The notes beneath the pieces are model-generated. The model made no database searches. It was given only the letters and a program-made list of their open reading frames with translations, and was not told the DNA's origin. DNA of 64,000 bases from Mucilaginibacter sp. PAMB04168 (GTDB lineage: Bacteria; Bacteroidota; Bacteroidia; Sphingobacteriales; Sphingobacteriaceae): the NCBI RefSeq assembly GCF_039634365.2, contig NZ_CP155079.2:5022001-5086000 (forward strand), given 5' to 3'. The position numbers were made by a program, and so were the translations under genes. Below, piece by piece: positions 60,931-64,000 of the stretch; the first letter of the stretch is position 1; each line of letters begins with the position of its first letter.

Positions 60931-60962
60931 CAAAGTTATGAACTTTACCAGCGGCGTCCAAC
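60931..60962 (-). promoter_or_regulatory. Promoter of the ATP-grasp gene
   Basis: On the reverse strand GTTG (60962-60959), 20 nt, TAACTTTG (60938-60931). TSS would be near 60925. Upstream, TCTACAA-TGG-TTGTAGA (60984-61000) is a small inverted repeat that could be an operator or part of the preceding gene's end. Confidence 0.55.
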
Positions 60963-61052
60963 AGGCCCTGTGTAAAATTTTAGTCTACAATGGTTGTAGA
61001 TTTTTAACATGTGCCAACGAAATTATGTTTGCATCAACCGCTATTAAAGCAA

Positions 61053-61727
61053 TTACTGGCAATGTTTAGCCAGGTAACTGTCGGCCATATTGCTTCCGGT
61101 ATTTTTAACAAAGTTCCAGTCTTTACAAGCACCTTCCTTATCGCCTTGCTTAAGCTTCTGGTTGGCTTGTTCAAGCAAGTCCTTCCAAAGATCCTCGTTA
61201 ATGCCTAACTCCGTTTTAAGCGCCTCAATGGTGCTTTCTTTTTGTGTTGGGGCCTTACCTGCATACTTGTTAATATAATAATTAGTTACGGCATTTTCCA
61301 GCTCTTGTCTTTTTTGGTAGGCTATAATGGCTTCTTGCATACTCATCATTCCTTCTGTACGCTTTTGGCACTTTATATAATCGGGCCGGAAACGGATAGG
61401 GAGTACTACTCTTACCGCATTGGTGTAACCTGCGGGGACTTCCCATTTACCAGAGGTTAGTTTTACCACACGCACGGCTTCTTCATCCAGATCAATACCA
61501 GGGCCCTGCTGAACCTGAGCGTCGGTTACTCCGCCAGCTTTATCAATACTAAAGCTTACTTGTATAGTAGCAGCAATGCAGTTCTGACTCGAAAACTCAG
61601 GGTATATGATGTTGGCTGCAATAAAATTATCAAGCGCGGCTGCACCACCTTTAAACGTGGGCTGCGCGTAGCCGCTAAACAGGCCGCAAAAGCCTGCGGT
61701 TATTATAGTGAATAGAACTTTTAACAT
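61053..61727 (-). CDS. Secreted TonB C-terminal-domain protein
   Basis: A 224-residue protein with a signal peptide (ends GYAQ). Residues of about 24-115 form a TonB_C-like domain (FKGGAAALDNFIAANIIYPEF, VSFSIDKAGGVTDAQVQQGPG, GKWEVPAGYTNAVRVVLPI). The second half is helical and ends with GDKEGACKDWNFVKNTG...LAKHC, the same sort of Cys-capped motif that ends the TPR protein at 34542. It has no TM anchor, so a TonB role is doubtful. Confidence 0.82.
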   Translation of the reverse strand: MLKVLFTIITAGFCGLFSGYAQPTFKGGAAALDNFIAANIIYPEFSSQNCIAATIQVSFSIDKAGGVTDAQVQQGPGIDLDEEAVRVVKLTSGKWEVPAGYTNAVRVVLPIRFRPDYIKCQKRTEGMMSMQEAIIAYQKRQELENAVTNYYINKYAGKAPTQKESTIEALKTELGINEDLWKDLLEQANQKLKQGDKEGACKDWNFVKNTGSNMADSYLAKHCQ

Positions 61728-61765
61728 TTTAAATCAATTACTTAACTTAAACGCTAACAGTTAAA

Positions 61766-62473
61766 TCAGATTATGGTTGCGGCTGTAAATTGCAAAATTA
61801 AATTTGGGTCGGCAATATTTTGCCGCCAATGCTCCGTTTGCGAGTAAGGAGCTACACCCGGATAATCACCAGCCAGCCCTTCCATATCGAACATCAGCTG
61901 AAAGTGCAGGTGAGGTGGCCAGTTACCATTTTCGGTTATATTGCCAAATTGCGCCAACTGCTGGCCTTGCGTAATTACCTGGCCAATGCTTAAATCCTGT
62001 AAACTGGCACGGTTTAAATGCCCATATAAAGTATACAGTAGTAATCCATCAAGATGGTGTTCCAAAATTATGGTAGGCCCGTAATCACCAAAGCTGTTAT
62101 TATCCTGAAAGCTGTGCACATGGCCTGCTAACGGAGCGTATACAGGCGTACTGGCATCGGCCCAAATATCTGTTCCTAAATGTAAACGGCGGGGCTCTGC
62201 TCCGCCTGTGTCAAAAAGTTTGCTGCGTGCATACAAAGTACGGTGCTCCATGTAGCCACCTATACCATAACGGCAACCGCTTTGCCGTAACTCCTGGCTT
62301 ACCCACGCACTAAACTTAAGTGTGTCTGCAATATCTTCGCCCGATAGCCTGGTATTGTTGCTGGTAAAATCGAACTGCAACAGGCGGTCAGTACCGGGAT
62401 CAAAATCAACAACCCCACTTACCTTACTACGGTTGTTCTGCAAATAGGTGGCCAGCTGCTCGTGCTTGCTCAT
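61766..62473 (-). CDS. M23-family metallopeptidase without signal peptide
   Basis: A 235-residue LytM/M23 protein. The zinc site is HLGTDIWAD (His and Asp) and PHLHFQL (H-x-H), with YGHLNRASL between them. M23 enzymes usually cut peptidoglycan cross-bridges outside the cell, yet the N-terminus (MSKHEQLATYLQNNRSKV) has no signal peptide or TM helix. It directly follows rbfA (TAA then ATG). Confidence 0.88.
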   Translation of the reverse strand: MSKHEQLATYLQNNRSKVSGVVDFDPGTDRLLQFDFTSNNTRLSGEDIADTLKFSAWVSQELRQSGCRYGIGGYMEHRTLYARSKLFDTGGAEPRRLHLGTDIWADASTPVYAPLAGHVHSFQDNNSFGDYGPTIILEHHLDGLLLYTLYGHLNRASLQDLSIGQVITQGQQLAQFGNITENGNWPPHLHFQLMFDMEGLAGDYPGVAPYSQTEHWRQNIADPNLILQFTAATII

Positions 62474-62854
62474 TTACTCCGTTTCGCCCTCCTCGCTCTG
62501 GCGCGGCTCTTTACTTATTTTGTCAAAAATCTTGTCCATACGCTCTACATACTCGTTGGTATCATCCACAAAAAACTCCAGTTGGGGTATTACCCTTACC
62601 TGGTCTTTAATGCGGGCACCTAGTTTATAACGAATTTCAGAAGCATGCGACTTTACAGTTTGCAGCGATTGCTGCGTATTGGTGTTGTTGAAAAAGCTTA
62701 GAAATACCCGGGCAATAGCCAAATCGGGGGTAACTCTCACCTTGGTAATAGTTACCAGCGTGTTGGGCAAATAATTCATTCCTTCGCGCTGAAAAATAGC
62801 GGCCAGGTCTTGCTGTAACACACCGGCAAATTTTTGTTGACGTTTTGATTCCAT
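62474..62854 (-). CDS. rbfA: 30S ribosome-binding factor A
   Basis: A 126-residue KH-like protein that helps mature the 16S rRNA 5' end: RQQKFAGVLQQDLAAIFQRE, LVTITKVRVTPDLAIARVFLSFF, EIRYKLGARIKDQVRVIPQLEFFVDDT. Full length with a charged tail. Immediately upstream of the M23 gene; the upstream spacer of 120 nt has no clear promoter. Confidence 0.95.
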   Translation of the reverse strand: MESKRQQKFAGVLQQDLAAIFQREGMNYLPNTLVTITKVRVTPDLAIARVFLSFFNNTNTQQSLQTVKSHASEIRYKLGARIKDQVRVIPQLEFFVDDTNEYVERMDKIFDKISKEPRQSEEGETE

Positions 62855-62974
62855 GATAAATTATTTTAGGTGAAAGGCTATATAAAGATAAAGGTAAAAG
62901 GTTAAGGCCGGAGTTTGGTTTTATGAAACTGACAATTTAAAGCAATTCTGCTTACCAGCTGCTTTGCTATCCTT

Positions 62975-63346
62975 TTAATTACAAAGATCGGGCGGTATCT
63001 CCCTGGTTATCTTGAGCACTTTTTTTACCACCAGGGTGCTATCATACTCCGAGCCTATACCCTCGCTACCTGATGGGATCTTTTTGCCTTCAACCTCAAC
63101 ATAAACAGGCTCGTAAGGCTTTTCAAAATTCATTTGGGTATACTTTAGCTCTAATTGGGCTGAGCTGTCGGTTACCCAGTATTCGTGCGTATCGTCACAG
63201 TTTTTAAAAGATTTTATCTCCGGACCAAAACTGTACAAGCCCTTAAACACCTGGGGCTCATCTTTCCCGGCTTTTTGCTTACAAGCAAAGCAGCAGGTTA
63301 AAATAACCAGCATTGCTAAACTCCATTTAAAACGCTTATACCCCAT
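62975..63346 (-). CDS. Lipoprotein of unknown function
   Basis: A 123-residue lipoprotein (MGYKRFKWSLAMLVILTCCFAC, lipobox CFAC). The mature part reads YSFGPEIKSFKNCDDTHEYWVTD, EPVYVEVEGKK and KVLKITREIP, which recalls the C-terminal NlpE/COG3015-type beta barrel, though I would not assign it. A second Cys pair (Cys in NCDD and LCN end) may form a disulfide. It starts 9 nt after the permease stop codon and is probably co-transcribed. Confidence 0.75.
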   Translation of the reverse strand: MGYKRFKWSLAMLVILTCCFACKQKAGKDEPQVFKGLYSFGPEIKSFKNCDDTHEYWVTDSSAQLELKYTQMNFEKPYEPVYVEVEGKKIPSGSEGIGSEYDSTLVVKKVLKITREIPPDLCN

Positions 63347-63355
63347 GCTGCAAAT

Positions 63356-64000
63356 TTATAAATCCTGTTTAATTTCGTCTAACCCTTTTACGCTTAAACG
63401 AGCGCTAATACCCGACGCAATAACTGAGATACCCGTTACAGTTAAAAAAACGAGGATAAAGTCAGTAAATTTCATATCAACCGGGTAGGCATCAATCACC
63501 ATCATTTGGCCACCCATTTTTACCAGCCCAAAATGTTGCTGTAGTATACAAAATATCAGTCCTACAATGATGCCTGCTATACAACCAGTAACCGATATCA
63601 TCATGCCCTCAAAAAAGAAAATGCCTTGTATGAGCGGCTTACCGGCACCCAAGCTGGTTAAAATGGCAATATCCTTCTTTTTATCCAGCACCAGCATTGT
63701 TAACGACCCTATGATATTAAATATGGCTATTATGAGTACAAAAGTGAGAATCAAAAACGTAAACCAGCGTTCGTAATTCAACGTTTTGTAAAGCTCTGTA
63801 TTTTGCTGATACCGGTTTTTAACAGAAAACGCTTTGCCCAGTTTTTGCTGTATAACTTGTTGCTGCTGGTTAATGTTGATGCCTTTTTTGAAGTTAAGTG
63901 CTAATGATGACACATCTTTTGGCTCGTCGAGCAGGTCACGGGCAAAAACTAATGGCGTTATCACTATGTCGTCAAAATCCTGCTGTATGGAAAAAACGCC
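63356..64000 (-). CDS. FtsX/LolC-like ABC transporter permease, C-terminal part
   Basis: The last 214 residues of a reverse-strand gene whose start lies beyond 64000; the frame is open to the window edge (GVFSIQQDFDDIVITPL). After a periplasmic segment come three TM helices at about residues 82-107, 128-150 and 178-200. The cytoplasmic stretch LTMLVLDKKKDIAILTSLGAGK matches MacB/FtsX-like permeases of the LolC/LolE type. It may move lipoproteins to the outer membrane, but the partner ATPase is not visible. Confidence 0.85.
   Translation of the reverse strand, partial: GVFSIQQDFDDIVITPLVFARDLLDEPKDVSSLALNFKKGININQQQQVIQQKLGKAFSVKNRYQQNTELYKTLNYERWFTFLILTFVLIIAIFNIIGSLTMLVLDKKKDIAILTSLGAGKPLIQGIFFFEGMMISVTGCIAGIIVGLIFCILQQHFGLVKMGGQMMVIDAYPVDMKFTDFILVFLTVTGISVIASGISARLSVKGLDEIKQDL

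Overview
The window reads as chromosomal DNA of a Bacteroidota bacterium, most likely a Sphingobacteriaceae genus such as Mucilaginibacter or Pedobacter; the genus is a guess. The grounds are lineage-typical families (DUF4270 and DUF4142 proteins, TonB-C/MORN-like secreted proteins, a GT5-like half protein beside panC, a ligase-associated DEXH helicase), lipoproteins with Bacteroidota-style lipoboxes, few Shine-Dalgarno sites, and promoters of the form TTG-N19/20-TAnnTTTG. No IS element, prophage, CRISPR array, rRNA or tRNA was found. The region is mostly conserved core plus lineage accessory genes.

Layout. 0-5 kb: two tandem paralogous secreted TonB-C-type genes, panC-panD, and a divergent unit of GT5-like protein and DUF4270 lipoprotein ending at a strong bidirectional terminator. 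5-8 kb: glmS and oxyR. 8-12 kb: a reverse-strand run of secreted M20 peptidases around a hypothetical gene. 12-18 kb: a beta-barrel-like protein, FKBP lipoprotein, aspS, a DUF2809 protein, an XRE regulator and hflX. 17-20.4 kb: trpE-trpG-trpC, preceded by a leader-peptide ORF with tandem Trp codons, a promoter and an intrinsic terminator, that is, an apparent transcription attenuator. 21-25.5 kb: two secreted amidohydrolase-like proteins in which only one of three domains keeps its metal ligands. 25.7-26.9 kb: an anmK pseudogene carrying two lesions. 27-37 kb: a NagX/DUF5009-like acetyltransferase, DUF2059 protein, DEXH helicase, peptidase T and a very long TPR protein. 37-40 kb: MarR plus truncated haemoglobin, divergent from a GlcG/HbpS protein; an SDR and a HAD phosphatase. 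40-49 kb: pgpA, a PMT-type glycosyltransferase, serS, rsmI, dinB, nifU-like and mrp. 49-58 kb: an AsmA-like/GT51 fusion, a nitroreductase behind a 32-nt perfect palindrome, a lone receiver protein, and the rimP-nusA-infB operon with a promoter-proximal hairpin. 58-64 kb: ATP-grasp, LLM flavin oxidoreductase and DoxX genes whose spacers share a 13-nt motif; a TonB-C protein; M23 peptidase and rbfA; a lipoprotein; and an FtsX-like permease cut by the window edge.

Functional links visible here are pantothenate synthesis (panC, panD), aminosugar and cell-wall supply (glmS, NagX-like, decayed anmK, GT51), tryptophan synthesis under attenuation with trpD, F, B and A outside the window, Fe-S carrier proteins (mrp, nifU-like), translation and ribosome assembly (aspS, serS, rsmI, rimP, infB, rbfA), and redox or haem-linked proteins (oxyR, truncated haemoglobin, HbpS-like, nitroreductase).
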